A stretch of DNA of 64,000 nucleotides. It comes from an uncultured Algibacter sp. (GTDB taxonomy: Bacteria > Bacteroidota > Bacteroidia > Flavobacteriales > Flavobacteriaceae). The notes under the pieces are model-generated. The model was not told the origin of the DNA and did not search any database. It saw only the letters and a program-made list of their open reading frames with translations. The stretch covers positions 124,001 to 188,000 of the forward strand of contig CANMQH010000002.1 in the NCBI GenBank assembly GCA_947499935.1, written 5' to 3'. A program made the translations under genes and the position numbers. Positions 1-9,019 of this stretch are shown piece by piece (the first letter of the stretch is position 1; every line of letters begins with the position of its first letter).

Positions 1-2
1 GG

Positions 3-488
3 AAAGGTTTTAAACCCACAGGTTCTCATAACGGAACCATTAATATTAAAAGCGGTACATTTAATGTTGCTAATGGTAACATTGTTGGCGGTTCTTTTAT
101 TATAGATATGACTTCTATTACCGTAAGCGATATCCCAGCGGAAGACGAAGGTAATGGCAAATTACTAGGGCATTTAAAAAGTCCTGACTTTTTTGATGTA
201 GAAAACCACTCTAATGCTTCTTTTACAATTACTAGTTTAGAGGAAACTGCTGGAAAAACAATGCTTTCTGGTAACTTATCTCTTAAAGGAAATGAAAACA
301 ATGTCACATTTCCTGTTTCTGTAAGCCATGATAATAATGCCATGACACTTACTAGTGAAGCTTTTACCATAGATAGAACGAAATGGAATGTTAAATATGG
401 TTCTAAATCGTTTTTTGATAATTTAGGAGATAAATTTATTAACGACGATATGGAAATTAAAATTACAGTTAAGGCTACTAAGTCTTAA
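3..488 (+). CDS. YceI-family protein, 5' partial
   Basis: The open frame runs in from the left edge and ends at TAA 486-488, so the N-terminus is missing. The visible part begins with KGFKPTGSHNGTINIKSG and continues with a G-G-S-F-x-I-D-M segment typical of the YceI beta-barrel (lipocalin-like) family, which binds isoprenoid-type lipids; many flavobacterial members are secreted or lipoproteins. An internal ATG at 108 is in frame but lies inside the conserved domain, so it is not the true start. A strong hairpin terminator follows. Family assignment is fairly secure; the ligand is unknown. Confidence 0.8.
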   Translation, partial: KGFKPTGSHNGTINIKSGTFNVANGNIVGGSFIIDMTSITVSDIPAEDEGNGKLLGHLKSPDFFDVENHSNASFTITSLEETAGKTMLSGNLSLKGNENNVTFPVSVSHDNNAMTLTSEAFTIDRTKWNVKYGSKSFFDNLGDKFINDDMEIKITVKATKS

Positions 489-510
489 TAAGCTAAAATA
501 TATTATTTAT

Positions 511-550
511 CAAAAACCACTTTGCGAAAGCAAGGTGGTTTTTTCTTTTC
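511..550 (+). terminator. Intrinsic terminator after the YceI gene
   Basis: Arms AACCACTTTGC (515-525) and GCAAGGTGGTT (530-540) pair over 11 bp with one G-T pair around a GAAA tetraloop, followed by a T-rich run (541-550). Confidence 0.85.
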
Positions 551-611
551 TATTACTTATGTTAAACTAAAAGAGCTATTAAACATAAAATCTATATGAT
601 AGGTAAACATC

Positions 612-1769
612 TTATTTTATATACTTACCCTTTTTACTTCCCTCATACATAACATACTTAACCAAACGCGATTCTAGTTTAGCATTAAATAAATGTATTT
701 TTCGTGAAGGACGAAGTCCTACATGTTTAAGCGCATCTAAGTTTGAGGTAATAAACCAAGCATCGGTACCAGGGTAACTTTGCTTTAAGGTATCTCCAAT
801 ATTGGCATAAAACGTTTCCATATCTATATTTAAACGCTCACCATATGGTGGATTAAAAACCATGTGAAGTTTATGGTCCCCGCCTTTTTGAGTTTTAAAG
901 AAATCTTCGTGTTTAACGTCTATAAAATCTTCGAGTTTAGCATTTTTTACATTTTCTATAGCTTTAGTTACAGCACTTGGGGCTTTATCGTAACCTACAA
1001 TTTTATGATGAAAATCTCTAGTTTTACCTAATAAGGATTCTTCTATTTTTTCAAATAATTCTACATCCCAATCGTCCCAACGCTCAAAAGCAAACTCTTT
1101 TCGCATTAAGTTTGGTGGTATATTACAGGCTATCATGGCTGCTTCTATAAGCATGGTTCCAGAACCGCACATGGGATCCATAAAATCTGTTTGTCCATCC
1201 CAACCAGATAGCATGATTAACCCTGCTGCCAAAATTTCGTTTATGGGTGCAATATTGGTAGCGGTTTTATAACCACGTTTATGTAAGGAATCTCCAGAGG
1301 AATCTAGAGATATGGTACATTGCCTTCTATCTATATGAACGTTTATTTTTAGGTCTGGAAATTTTAAATCTACATTAGGGCGTTGCCCATCGGTATCTCT
1401 AAATTTATCGACTATGGCATCTTTAGTTTTTTGCGCTATGTATAACGAATGCGAAAATAAATCTGAATGTATGGTAGCATCTATGGCCAGTGAGCCTGTT
1501 GGTTTTAAATACTTGCTCCAATCCATGGCATAAACCTTATCATACAAATCTTTTTCGCTATTAACTTTAAAGCTATGTATAGGTTTTAAGATTTTTACAG
1601 CGGTTCGTAATGCTAAATTAGCTTTGTACATAAACCCCTTGTCTCCAGAAAATGATACGTTACGTATTCCCTTTTTTACGTATAACGCACCGAGTTGTGT
1701 GAGTTCTTTTTCTAGTAAATCTTCAAAGCCAAATAAAGTTTTGGCAACCATTTTGAAATTTTCTTCCAT
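612..1769 (-). CDS. THUMP-domain class I SAM-dependent RNA methyltransferase (RlmL-type)
   Basis: The 385-aa protein has an N-terminal ferredoxin-like/THUMP region (about 1-165) and a C-terminal Rossmann methyltransferase domain. Visible motifs are DPMCGSGTMLIEAA (SAM-binding motif I, about residues 197-210) and FNPPYGERL (the catalytic NPPY of N2-guanine and N6-adenine methyltransferases). This is the architecture of 23S rRNA guanine-N2 methyltransferases such as the RlmL N-terminal half, without the fused RlmK domain of E. coli. A promoter-like TAnnTTTG box lies just upstream. The exact rRNA target is inferred from the family. Confidence 0.85.
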   Translation of the reverse strand: MEENFKMVAKTLFGFEDLLEKELTQLGALYVKKGIRNVSFSGDKGFMYKANLALRTAVKILKPIHSFKVNSEKDLYDKVYAMDWSKYLKPTGSLAIDATIHSDLFSHSLYIAQKTKDAIVDKFRDTDGQRPNVDLKFPDLKINVHIDRRQCTISLDSSGDSLHKRGYKTATNIAPINEILAAGLIMLSGWDGQTDFMDPMCGSGTMLIEAAMIACNIPPNLMRKEFAFERWDDWDVELFEKIEESLLGKTRDFHHKIVGYDKAPSAVTKAIENVKNAKLEDFIDVKHEDFFKTQKGGDHKLHMVFNPPYGERLNIDMETFYANIGDTLKQSYPGTDAWFITSNLDALKHVGLRPSRKIHLFNAKLESRLVKYVMYEGSKKGKYIK

Positions 1770-1789
1770 TTTTTTCGTCTGATAGGTTG

Positions 1790-1797
1790 CAAAAATA
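1790..1797 (-). promoter_or_regulatory. Possible -7 promoter box for the RNA methyltransferase
   Basis: On the minus strand the sequence reads TATTTTTG, matching the Bacteroidota -7 element TAnnTTTG, 21 bases from the start codon. No TTG at the expected -33 spacing was found, so support is partial. Confidence 0.4.
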
Positions 1798-1953
1798 ATG
1801 TAATTTTGCCGTAATTAACTAGCATTTGCAGATAATGGGTTAAGGATTGTAGCGGCATCCTTTTTAAAAGGGATTTGAACTAGATTTTGTTTAGAATAAA
1901 CATTTAGTAGATAATCATGGACTTTACGTAAGTAATTGCCTTTTAAAAAGATA

Positions 1954-1996
1954 TAGCGAAAAGCCTGACCCCCGACTTTTTACGGGGGGTAACCCC
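1954..1996. repeat. GC-rich dispersed element (single diverged copy)
   Basis: The words GCGAAAAGCCTGACC and GGGGGTAACCCC resemble the GCGAAAAGCCCGACC ... GGGTTACGCCC copy at 20578-20620. It stands out as a GC-rich island in AT-rich spacer. This is the only notable content of the 266-base gap between the two methyltransferase genes. Confidence 0.5.
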
Positions 1997-2035
1997 AAAA
2001 TATAAAAAAGTTTCCTGACTTATCAGGACATAATT

Positions 2036-2767
2036 ATGAGTGATAATACTACGACTTGGTTTACTTCTTGGTTTGACACGCCTTTTTATCATATTTTATA
2101 TAAGGACCGAGATGATACCGAGGCCCATGCTTTTATGGACACACTTACCAATTATTTAAATATACCAGAAGGCGGCACTATTTTAGATTTAGCTTGTGGT
2201 AAAGGACGCCATGCTAGATATTTAAACCAAATTGGTTACAATGTTATTGGTGCTGATTTAAGTGAGAATAGTATTGAATTTGCAAAACAATTTGAAAATA
2301 ACATGTTGCATTTTGAGGTACACGATATGTGCAAACCTTACCCAAAACAGTTTGATGGGGTTTTTAATTTGTTTACTAGTTTTGGTTATTTTGATGATGA
2401 TGCCGATAATTTAAAAACTATTGCAGCCATAAAAGAGAACTTAAATACCGTTGGTTTTGGTGTTATAGATTTTATGAATAGTACCTTTGTTATTGATAAT
2501 TTAGTGCCAGAAGAAGTTAAAACGGTTGATGGTATTGATTTTTATTTAAAACGTTATGTGGATGATGGTTATATTGTAAAAGATATTACTTTTACAGCCG
2601 ATGATGATACGTACAATTTTCAAGAACGTGTGAGAGCTTTTACTTTAGCAGATTTCGAACTGCTTTTTGAGCAAGCTGGTGTTCACCTTTTAGAAATTTT
2701 TGGAGATTATAATCTGGGTAAGTTTAATACTAAAACTTCGGAACGTTTAGTCATGATTTTTAAGTGA
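2036..2767 (+). CDS. Class I SAM-dependent methyltransferase
   Basis: A 243-aa protein with a single Rossmann methyltransferase fold. Motif I is LDLACGKGRHARYL (about residues 50-63), followed by GADLSENSIEFA (acidic residue that binds the SAM ribose) and a motif IV region FDGVFNLFTSFGYF. The LDLACGKGRHAR signature with an N-terminal WFDTPFYH segment is common in Bacteroidota proteins annotated only as class I methyltransferase; the substrate cannot be read from sequence. The gene starts 28 bases before the ZIP transporter gene and may be co-transcribed with it. Confidence 0.8.
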   Translation: MSDNTTTWFTSWFDTPFYHILYKDRDDTEAHAFMDTLTNYLNIPEGGTILDLACGKGRHARYLNQIGYNVIGADLSENSIEFAKQFENNMLHFEVHDMCKPYPKQFDGVFNLFTSFGYFDDDADNLKTIAAIKENLNTVGFGVIDFMNSTFVIDNLVPEEVKTVDGIDFYLKRYVDDGYIVKDITFTADDDTYNFQERVRAFTLADFELLFEQAGVHLLEIFGDYNLGKFNTKTSERLVMIFK

Positions 2768-2795
2768 TTTATTATTTTTATTGTGCTCGTTTTAA

Positions 2796-3470
2796 ATGAA
2801 TAAATTTATTTTTCCCATTCTTGCCGTTATTTTAGGTTTTATTATAGCGCTTGTTACCAAAAAGCAAAAATCTTGGAATACTAAATTGCTACTTTCTTTT
2901 AGTGGTGCTTTTTTATTGGCTTTAACGCTTTTTGAGTTATTACCTGAAGTTTATGAACATTTAGAGCCTAAACGTACTGGGCTATTTATTGTATGCGGTA
3001 TTTTATTGCAAATTGTTTTAGAGTTATTCTCTAAAGGTGCAGAGCATGGCCATGTGCATATTCATAAAAACGAAACTATTTTTCCTTGGTTGTTATTTAT
3101 TAGTCTATGTATTCATAGCTTTTTAGAAGGTTTTTCTATACACGACCATAACGATATGGTTTATGGGGTTTTAATTCATAAAATACCTATTGCAACTTTA
3201 ATTACTATGTTCTTGATGCAATCTAACTACTCTAAAATACAAATTTTTAGTTTTTTATTGGTGTTTGCTTTTATGACGCCTCTGGGTACATATGTTTCGC
3301 ATGCTTCAACACTAGCTAGTGGTTACATGCATGTCATTAATGCTGTTGTTATTGGTATATTTTTCCATATTTCTACAACTATTTTATTTGAAAGCAGTGA
3401 TGGTCATAAATTTAATCTTTCTAAGTTTATTGCTATTATACTTGGTGTTGGTATTGCTTATTTGATATAG
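2796..3470 (+). CDS. ZIP-family divalent metal transporter
   Basis: A 224-aa membrane protein with about seven to eight hydrophobic helices. Diagnostic ZIP residues are the helix IV motif CIHSFLEGFSI (about residues 105-115) and the helix V motif GVLIHKIPIATL (H and P of the metal site). A short histidine-rich loop (HGHVHIHKN, about residues 84-92) precedes them and probably senses or delivers metal. The likely role is zinc/iron/manganese uptake across the inner membrane. It lies 28 bases after the methyltransferase gene; its stop codon directly abuts a 7-bp tandem repeat. Confidence 0.85.
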   Translation: MNKFIFPILAVILGFIIALVTKKQKSWNTKLLLSFSGAFLLALTLFELLPEVYEHLEPKRTGLFIVCGILLQIVLELFSKGAEHGHVHIHKNETIFPWLLFISLCIHSFLEGFSIHDHNDMVYGVLIHKIPIATLITMFLMQSNYSKIQIFSFLLVFAFMTPLGTYVSHASTLASGYMHVINAVVIGIFFHISTTILFESSDGHKFNLSKFIAIILGVGIAYLI

Positions 3471-3551
3471 TTAATGGTTAATGGTTAATGGTTAATGGTT
3501 AATGGTTAATGGTTAATGGTTAATGGTTAATGGTTAATGGTTAATGGTTAA
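3471..3551. repeat. Tandem repeat of TTAATGG, about 11.6 copies
   Basis: Eleven perfect copies of TTAATGG run from 3471 to 3547, plus a partial TTAA. They begin at the base immediately after the ZIP transporter stop codon. A 7-bp unit of this purity is likely to vary in copy number by strand slippage. Confidence 0.97.
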
Positions 3552-3654
3552 TTTGAAAAATTTAATTAAATTTCATATTCAAAGAAGCTTAAAAAATCAA
3601 TATCTATGTTCTATAAACTAACAACAAATAACTAACAACCAGTAACTATCTATC

Positions 3655-4083
3655 ATGTTTAGCAAAGAAGAATCTAGATTATTAAGACAAGAATTTTGGA
3701 CAAGTTTTGGGAAATCGTTTCCTCGTAAATGGATTTTATACGATACGAAACTAAAAGGTTTTAGCTTTAAATTTCATTTTGATAATAAAACTGCTTTAGT
3801 CGCTTTAGATTTGGAAGATGACCTTGAAAATCGCATTAAATATTGGGAAAAACTGGAGGCATTAAAATCTATTCTTATTGATGATTTTCTTCCTGATGCT
3901 ATTTTTGATGAAACTTACTTTTTAGATAATGAAAAAGAAATTTCTCGTATATATATACCTTTAGAACAAAAAGTGTCTATTCACAACAAAAACTCGTGGC
4001 GTGAAGTCATGATGTTTTTTAATAAAAAAATGAGCTTGTTTGAAGCTTTTTTTGAAGAATATAAGGATGTTATTGATGCTTAA
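3655..4083 (+). CDS. DUF4268-family protein
   Basis: A 142-aa protein whose start MFSKEESRLLRQEFWTSFG and central LALDLEDDLENRIKYWEKLEALK-like region match the DUF4268 family common in Flavobacteriia. The family has no firm biochemical role, although some DUF4268 domains are found near nuclease-like proteins. There is no signal peptide or membrane segment, so it is probably cytosolic. It stands alone downstream of the tandem repeat and converges with the following minus-strand gene. Confidence 0.75.
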   Translation: MFSKEESRLLRQEFWTSFGKSFPRKWILYDTKLKGFSFKFHFDNKTALVALDLEDDLENRIKYWEKLEALKSILIDDFLPDAIFDETYFLDNEKEISRIYIPLEQKVSIHNKNSWREVMMFFNKKMSLFEAFFEEYKDVIDA

Positions 4084-4173
4084 CCTTAAAATTATTAGAG
4101 AAGTGAAAGCCCTATTTAGAAGAACTTCCACGACCTCTTAATCTGTTAAAAAATCACTTAAACGTGTTAAAAC

Positions 4174-5238
4174 TTATTCCGCTAAGTCAATATAAGATAA
4201 CGTATATGGCTTACCATGTTTTGTATTTTTCATTCCTTTGGCTACCATTAAATCGAAATTAGATATTACCAGTTTGTTGTTATAAACAATTAAATCTGCT
4301 GGTTGGTCTATTCCTCCATTTGTACCATCATTATCAGGATATTCTGCTATTGTAGTAACGTGTCTTTCAGTATCTATTTTAAATATTTGGTTATTTGCAA
4401 ACCCAGCTACATATAAATTGCCAATAGCATCTATATTAATACCATCGGGTGCCGATGCTTTTGGTAAACTGGCATAAAGCTCCTTTTTTTCTACTTTACC
4501 TTCGGGCGATAAAAACAGCTTGGTAATAACGGCATCACCTAAATTACCAACTAATAAATTTCCATCATTATCAAAAACTAAACCATCAAGACCAGCTTGT
4601 CTATCTGGGTTCTTGGTCTCTTCTGTATAAATTAATTGACTATCGGTAGCGTCATTATTTACTTTAATATCTCTATCGGTGGTTTTAAATCTATACACAC
4701 CACTTGTTATCTGTTTTGTTTTAAATTTAGGCAGTTTTGTTTGGGTTACATAAAGTGCCCCGTTATTGTAACGAATACCATTTATAGATTTAAAATTATA
4801 AGCTACAACATCTGTAGTTTTTAAGGTGTTGTTTTCAAAAACCATTCTTAATAACCTGCCTTTTCCTTGATTATCACAAACGTATAATGCACCGTCTTCG
4901 TCATAAGCAATTCCCATGGGTTGAGATTTACCACTTTCTTTTAAAACTGGTACATCTGCCAATTTAGATATTTCACCAGCTTTAGTAATACGTAGCAACA
5001 CACCCGATTGATTTTTATCTGCAAAATTAGGGCATGATAGAATTAGACTTCCATCAGGAGCAATTTCAAAAGCGTCTGGAGTTGGACAATAATCTGGTAA
5101 CGTAGCAAATAATTTGGCTGGTTGTAGTGTTTGAGTAATTGATAGATTATGGCTATCTATCATATCTTTTTTACTTAAAAAAGCTGACAATGTGACTACA
5201 GCAATTGTTACTAAACTTATTGTTACTATTTTTTTCAT
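4174..5238 (-). CDS. Secreted SMP-30/NHL-type beta-propeller protein
   Basis: A 354-aa protein with an N-terminal signal segment (hydrophobic residues about 5-20). The remainder shows repeated propeller blades of the form G-I-A-Y-D-x-D-G-x-L-Y-V-C-D and L-V-F-D-x-D-G-N-L-L-V-G-N, then a blade with DGINIDAIGNLYVAGF, typical of SMP-30/gluconolactonase/LRE-like six-bladed propellers. Family members are lactonases or sugar-binding proteins in the periplasm; the substrate is unknown. It appears to be a single-gene unit. Confidence 0.75.
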   Translation of the reverse strand: MKKIVTISLVTIAVVTLSAFLSKKDMIDSHNLSITQTLQPAKLFATLPDYCPTPDAFEIAPDGSLILSCPNFADKNQSGVLLRITKAGEISKLADVPVLKESGKSQPMGIAYDEDGALYVCDNQGKGRLLRMVFENNTLKTTDVVAYNFKSINGIRYNNGALYVTQTKLPKFKTKQITSGVYRFKTTDRDIKVNNDATDSQLIYTEETKNPDRQAGLDGLVFDNDGNLLVGNLGDAVITKLFLSPEGKVEKKELYASLPKASAPDGINIDAIGNLYVAGFANNQIFKIDTERHVTTIAEYPDNDGTNGGIDQPADLIVYNNKLVISNFDLMVAKGMKNTKHGKPYTLSYIDLAE

Positions 5239-5356
5239 GATGGATATTATTTCTTTTTCAAATTTAAATTAACATATCTTATCTATTAATAAAAAACTTA
5301 CCCTATTGCTTATCTATTTTAACATAAATATTTTATGCGTTATTAATTATGCAGGG

Positions 5357-5848
5357 TTATAAATATTTTATCATCTCAAAATCATCCATAACAAAACCGT
5401 TTCCAATATCTGCAATGAGTTCTCTATTATTTATAAACCCCATAGCTTTATAGGCTTTAATAGCGTTTGTATTATTTATATTAACCGTTAATCTAATACA
5501 TTGTAAATTATATAGCTTAGCTTTTTGTTCTGCAAACTTAATAGCGGTTTTAGCAATTTTCTTTCCTCTATAATCATGTTTAATATAAATTTTACTCAAA
5601 AACAAAGCGTTATTTTCTTTATTGAAAGCAATATATCCAACAGATTTTTTTTCAAAATTCAATATAAAATATTCAAAACCATTTTTTACTTGACTTTCAA
5701 TAGCTATTGCAGATTGAAATTTTTCCAACATATAATCTACTTGAGGTTTACCAACTATAGGAATGTAGTGCTCCCTCCAAATAACATTAGCTAATTGAGC
5801 TATGGCATTAAAATCTAAAATTGTTTTAGACAACACAATATCAATCAT
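5357..5848 (-). CDS. GNAT-family N-acetyltransferase
   Basis: A 163-aa protein with the GNAT core: beta strand ALFLSKIYIKHDYRGKKIA (acetyl-CoA pyrophosphate-binding loop R-G-K-K-I-A, about residues 96-101), then an A-x-x-x-Y-x-x-M-G-F motif (NAIKAYKAMGF). It transfers an acetyl group from acetyl-CoA to an unknown amine. The C-terminal GFVMDDFEMIKYL ending is characteristic of small GNATs. It ends 17 bases before the start side of the hemolysin III gene's 3' end and may be in one transcript with it. Confidence 0.8.
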   Translation of the reverse strand: MIDIVLSKTILDFNAIAQLANVIWREHYIPIVGKPQVDYMLEKFQSAIAIESQVKNGFEYFILNFEKKSVGYIAFNKENNALFLSKIYIKHDYRGKKIAKTAIKFAEQKAKLYNLQCIRLTVNINNTNAIKAYKAMGFINNRELIADIGNGFVMDDFEMIKYL

Positions 5849-5865
5849 ATATGTAAATTATTATT

Positions 5866-6492
5866 TTAGATAACATAGAGCAAAATCATAAAAAAATGAA
5901 ATACCGCTCCAGCCAGAACAAACAAATGCCAAATGACATGATTATATGGTATTTTATCAACGGCATAAAACACAATGCCAATAGTATAAGATAATCCACC
6001 CCAAATAAGTAATTTAATGCCGCTATCGCCAATGCTTATAGTAAGACTTGTAAAATCTAAAACAATAAGCCAACCCATTACTAAATAAAGAAGGGTTGAA
6101 AAAATCTCAAATCGACCAGTAAAAAACAACTTTAAAACAACGCCAAAAGTTGCTATACCCCAAACCAGCCAAAAAACGGGCCACCCCATACTATCATTAA
6201 GAGCAATTAAACAAACGGGCGTATATGTTCCCGCAATTAGAAAATAGATGCTAATATGGTCTGCAATCCTAAAATAGTGTTTGAGTTTACCTCCTTTTAC
6301 GGCGTGGTACATTGTAGAAGCCATAAAAAGCAATATAAAAGACAGACCGTAAACAATAATGCTAAATAGGCTCCAAGCCGTTTTACCTTGGTTATTATTA
6401 ACAAGTAAAACCAAAGCTATAATACCAAATACAACACCAAAAGCATGAGATATAGTATTTAGTTTCTCTTCAAATGCAGATTGAATACGCAT
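5866..6492 (-). CDS. Hemolysin III / PAQR-family membrane protein
   Basis: A 208-aa protein with seven predicted membrane helices. Conserved positions are the N-terminal E-E-K-L-N-T-I-S-H-A-F-G, the STMYHAVKG motif after helix 2, a D-H in RIADHISIYFLIAGTYTP, and HVIWHLFVLAGAVFHF near the C-terminus; these histidines and the aspartate form the PAQR metal site. Bacterial members (TrhA/YqfA) affect membrane fluidity; hemolysis is a historical label. The gene starts 5 bases after the DUF4294 gene ends, so the two are likely co-transcribed. Confidence 0.88.
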   Translation of the reverse strand: MRIQSAFEEKLNTISHAFGVVFGIIALVLLVNNNQGKTAWSLFSIIVYGLSFILLFMASTMYHAVKGGKLKHYFRIADHISIYFLIAGTYTPVCLIALNDSMGWPVFWLVWGIATFGVVLKLFFTGRFEIFSTLLYLVMGWLIVLDFTSLTISIGDSGIKLLIWGGLSYTIGIVFYAVDKIPYNHVIWHLFVLAGAVFHFFMILLYVI

Positions 6493-6497
6493 AGCAT

Positions 6498-7172
6498 TTA
6501 AGGTACTTTATCTTTAACCCATTTACTAGTTAAATCGTAAAAATCAAATTCGATAGCTGATTTTTGTCGTTCTAATAATCCGTTTTGGAAACAACGCTGA
6601 AGTATATCTTCAATTAAATAATCTTCCTCTACATCAACGGGATTAAACGTTCGCTTTAAAGAAATATCAAACATACTAGCGGTAGTATTATACCAAAAGG
6701 CTTTCCAACCACTACGCAATTCTTTAACTAACTCAAAAGCGGTTAGTCCTGTTTGTCGATGAATTAATTTCACAAGTATTTGTCCTTCTGTACGCGACAT
6801 TTTTTTTAATTCTTCAGAAAATTCACCTTCAATATATTTTTGCATGCGTTTTATATAACGCTTTTTTTCACGGTTACGTGTTAAGCTAGCTAAATGAGTA
6901 TTCATGGAATCTAATCGCTCTGCAGCCATTTTAGCATAAGGAAAAACTTTAATTGTTTTTCTTCTTAAAATTAAATATCTAATTCTCGCTTTTCTATTAT
7001 CAAACTTCAATTTATGCAAAAGCATAACCTCCTCTAAATCTATAGCCTTTCTGGGTATTGAATCTCCTTTTATAATAAGATAATCAACAATTGTAGAATC
7101 TGTTTCTGTACCATTTGTTTGGGCAAATAGTAAGAAAGGAAAAAGTATGATTATATATTTTAAGCCACGCAT
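6498..7172 (-). CDS. DUF4294-family protein
   Basis: A 224-aa protein with an N-terminal signal segment (about residues 1-18). The conserved block with KTIKVFPYAKMAAERL, YIEGEFSEELKKMSRTEGQI, LIHRQTGLTAFELVKE and SGWKAFWYNT matches DUF4294, a Bacteroidota-specific family of unknown function. It is probably periplasmic. It is divergent from the M42 peptidase gene with a 104-base spacer, an arrangement I believe is common in Flavobacteriia. Confidence 0.8.
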   Translation of the reverse strand: MRGLKYIIILFPFLLFAQTNGTETDSTIVDYLIIKGDSIPRKAIDLEEVMLLHKLKFDNRKARIRYLILRRKTIKVFPYAKMAAERLDSMNTHLASLTRNREKKRYIKRMQKYIEGEFSEELKKMSRTEGQILVKLIHRQTGLTAFELVKELRSGWKAFWYNTTASMFDISLKRTFNPVDVEEDYLIEDILQRCFQNGLLERQKSAIEFDFYDLTSKWVKDKVP

Positions 7173-7276
7173 TTATAAAAACATAGGTGCATTTAGTATG
7201 CCAAAATACTAATTTACCCGCTGTAAACCATTTTTTTCTATTTATATTATTAATTTAGTGCAAAACTTTATAATAA

Positions 7277-8365
7277 ATGGCAAAGAAAAGTATACTAAAT
7301 AAAAAGTCTATGGACTTTTTAGAAAAATATTTAAATAATGCAGCCCCAACAGGCTATGAGTGGAATGGACAAAAACTATGGATGGATTATCTAAAACCCT
7401 ATGTAGATGAGTTTATCACGGATACCTATGGTACAGCTGTTGGTGTTATTAACCCTAAAGCAAAATACAAAGTAGTTATTGAAGGTCATGCAGATGAAAT
7501 ATCATGGTATGTTAACTACATTTCTGACAATGGGTTAATATATGTGATTAGAAATGGTGGTAGTGACCATCAAATCGCTCCGAGTAAAATTGTAAATATC
7601 CATACTAAAAATGGCATTGTAAAAGGTGTTTTTGGTTGGCCAGCTATACATACTAGAAGCAGAACTAAAGAAGAACCACCAAAACCTGATAATATTTTTA
7701 TTGATTGTGGATGCAAAAACAAAGAAGAGGTTGAAAAACTAGGCGTTCATGTAGGTTGCGTTATTACTTACCCCGATGAATTTCACATTCTTAATGGCGA
7801 TAAATTTGTATGTCGTGCAATTGACAACCGTATGGGAGGTTTTATGATTGCTGAAGTAGCGCGATTGTTAAAAGAAAATAAAAAAACATTACCCTTTGGT
7901 CTTTATGTTACCAATGCCGTACAAGAAGAAATTGGTTTACGTGGTGCAGAAATGATTACCCAAACCATAAAACCCAATGTGGCTATTGTTACAGATGTAA
8001 CACACGATACCACTACCCCAATGATTGAAAAAAAATCTGCTGGGCATTTAGAAATTGGTGCTGGCCCTGTTGTAGCATATGCTCCAGCGGTACAACAAAA
8101 ACTTAGAGATTTAATTACAGAAACTGCTGAAGATAAAAAAATTCCGTTTCAACGCTCTGCATTATCTCGTGCAACAGGTACAGATACTGATGCTTTTGCT
8201 TACAGTAACGGTGGCGTAGCATCGGCATTAATTTCTTTACCACTTCGTTACATGCACACCACAGTAGAAATGGTACATAGAGAAGATGTTGAAAATGTTA
8301 TTAAATTAATTTACGAAACATTACTCAATATTAAAGACGGCGAAACATTTAGCTATTTTAAATAA
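7277..8365 (+). CDS. M42-family aminopeptidase
   Basis: A 362-aa cytosolic dinuclear-metal peptidase. Expected metal and catalytic residues are visible: H71 and D73 in EGHADEISW, D183 in AIDNRMGG, the catalytic E217-E218 pair in QEEIGLRGA, D240 in VTDVTHD, and a C-terminal histidine in RYMHTTVEM. The family (glutamyl aminopeptidase/TET/endoglucanase-M-like) trims short peptides from the N-terminus. A long hairpin follows the stop codon and may end transcription or control the next gene. Confidence 0.9.
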   Translation: MAKKSILNKKSMDFLEKYLNNAAPTGYEWNGQKLWMDYLKPYVDEFITDTYGTAVGVINPKAKYKVVIEGHADEISWYVNYISDNGLIYVIRNGGSDHQIAPSKIVNIHTKNGIVKGVFGWPAIHTRSRTKEEPPKPDNIFIDCGCKNKEEVEKLGVHVGCVITYPDEFHILNGDKFVCRAIDNRMGGFMIAEVARLLKENKKTLPFGLYVTNAVQEEIGLRGAEMITQTIKPNVAIVTDVTHDTTTPMIEKKSAGHLEIGAGPVVAYAPAVQQKLRDLITETAEDKKIPFQRSALSRATGTDTDAFAYSNGGVASALISLPLRYMHTTVEMVHREDVENVIKLIYETLLNIKDGETFSYFK

Positions 8366-8405
8366 GACATAACCTTTTCTGCTTTTGCAGGAATATTTTA
8401 TACTA

Positions 8406-8450
8406 AACGCATCTTGACTTTTATTTAAAACTAAAAAGTTAAGATGCGTT
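8406..8450 (+). promoter_or_regulatory. 17-bp stem hairpin between the M42 and NUDIX genes
   Basis: Arms AACGCATCTTGACTTTT (8406-8422) and AAAAGTTAAGATGCGTT (8434-8450) pair over 17 bp with one G-T pair around an 11-base loop. There is no U-tract after it. The 3' arm buries the upstream ATG at 8444, which favours the ATG at 8462 as the real NUDIX start. Confidence 0.75.
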
Positions 8451-8461
8451 CTTCAAATACA

Positions 8462-9019
8462 ATGGACGAATATATAGACATCTGTGATGCGCATGGTAAT
8501 TTAACAGGACAGTCTGAATTAAAATCAATTATTCATCAAAAAGGCTATTACCATCACACAGCGCACGTTTGGTTTTATACTAATCGCGGTGAAATTTTAT
8601 TATCACAACGCTCATCAAAAAAAATAATATGCCCGCTTATGTGGGACGTATCTGTTGCAGGACATGTTGATGCTGGAGAAGCTATAAAAGATGCAGCAAT
8701 AAGAGAAACCAAAGAAGAAATTGGATTAACAATTTCTAAAAGTGATTTACAGGAAATAGGTGTTTCTAAATGCTTTCAAACATATAAAAATGGTATTATT
8801 GATAATGAATTTCACAATACATTTATTGCAGAATTAAAAGTACCACTATCTCAATTAACACCTCAAAAAGAAGAGGTTGAGACTTTAAAACTAATACCTT
8901 TTGATATATTTAGGTCGCTTATTGATACTGTTGGAGATAATAACAACCATTTTGTACCTTCAAATAAATCATATTACCAATTCGTATTAAAAACCATTAT
9001 AAACCTACAGATTAAATGA
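8462..9019 (+). CDS. NUDIX hydrolase, IPP isomerase-like group
   Basis: The 185-aa protein (counted from the ATG at 8462) begins MDEYIDICDAHGN, as do many NUDIX proteins of this group. The NUDIX box is complete: G-x5-E-x7-R-E-T-K-E-E-I-G-L. The flanking TAHVWFYTNRGEILLSQR and SGHVD-like segments resemble IPP isomerase-like NUDIX enzymes, but isomerase function is not established. An in-frame ATG at 8444 would add six residues but sits inside a hairpin stem. The stop overlaps the next gene's start (ATGA). Confidence 0.85.
   Translation: MDEYIDICDAHGNLTGQSELKSIIHQKGYYHHTAHVWFYTNRGEILLSQRSSKKIICPLMWDVSVAGHVDAGEAIKDAAIRETKEEIGLTISKSDLQEIGVSKCFQTYKNGIIDNEFHNTFIAELKVPLSQLTPQKEEVETLKLIPFDIFRSLIDTVGDNNNHFVPSNKSYYQFVLKTIINLQIK

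Noticed and set aside
3471..3551. CRISPR-like array
   Set aside because: The 7-bp units have no spacers; it is a simple tandem repeat. No CRISPR array or cas gene was seen in the window.
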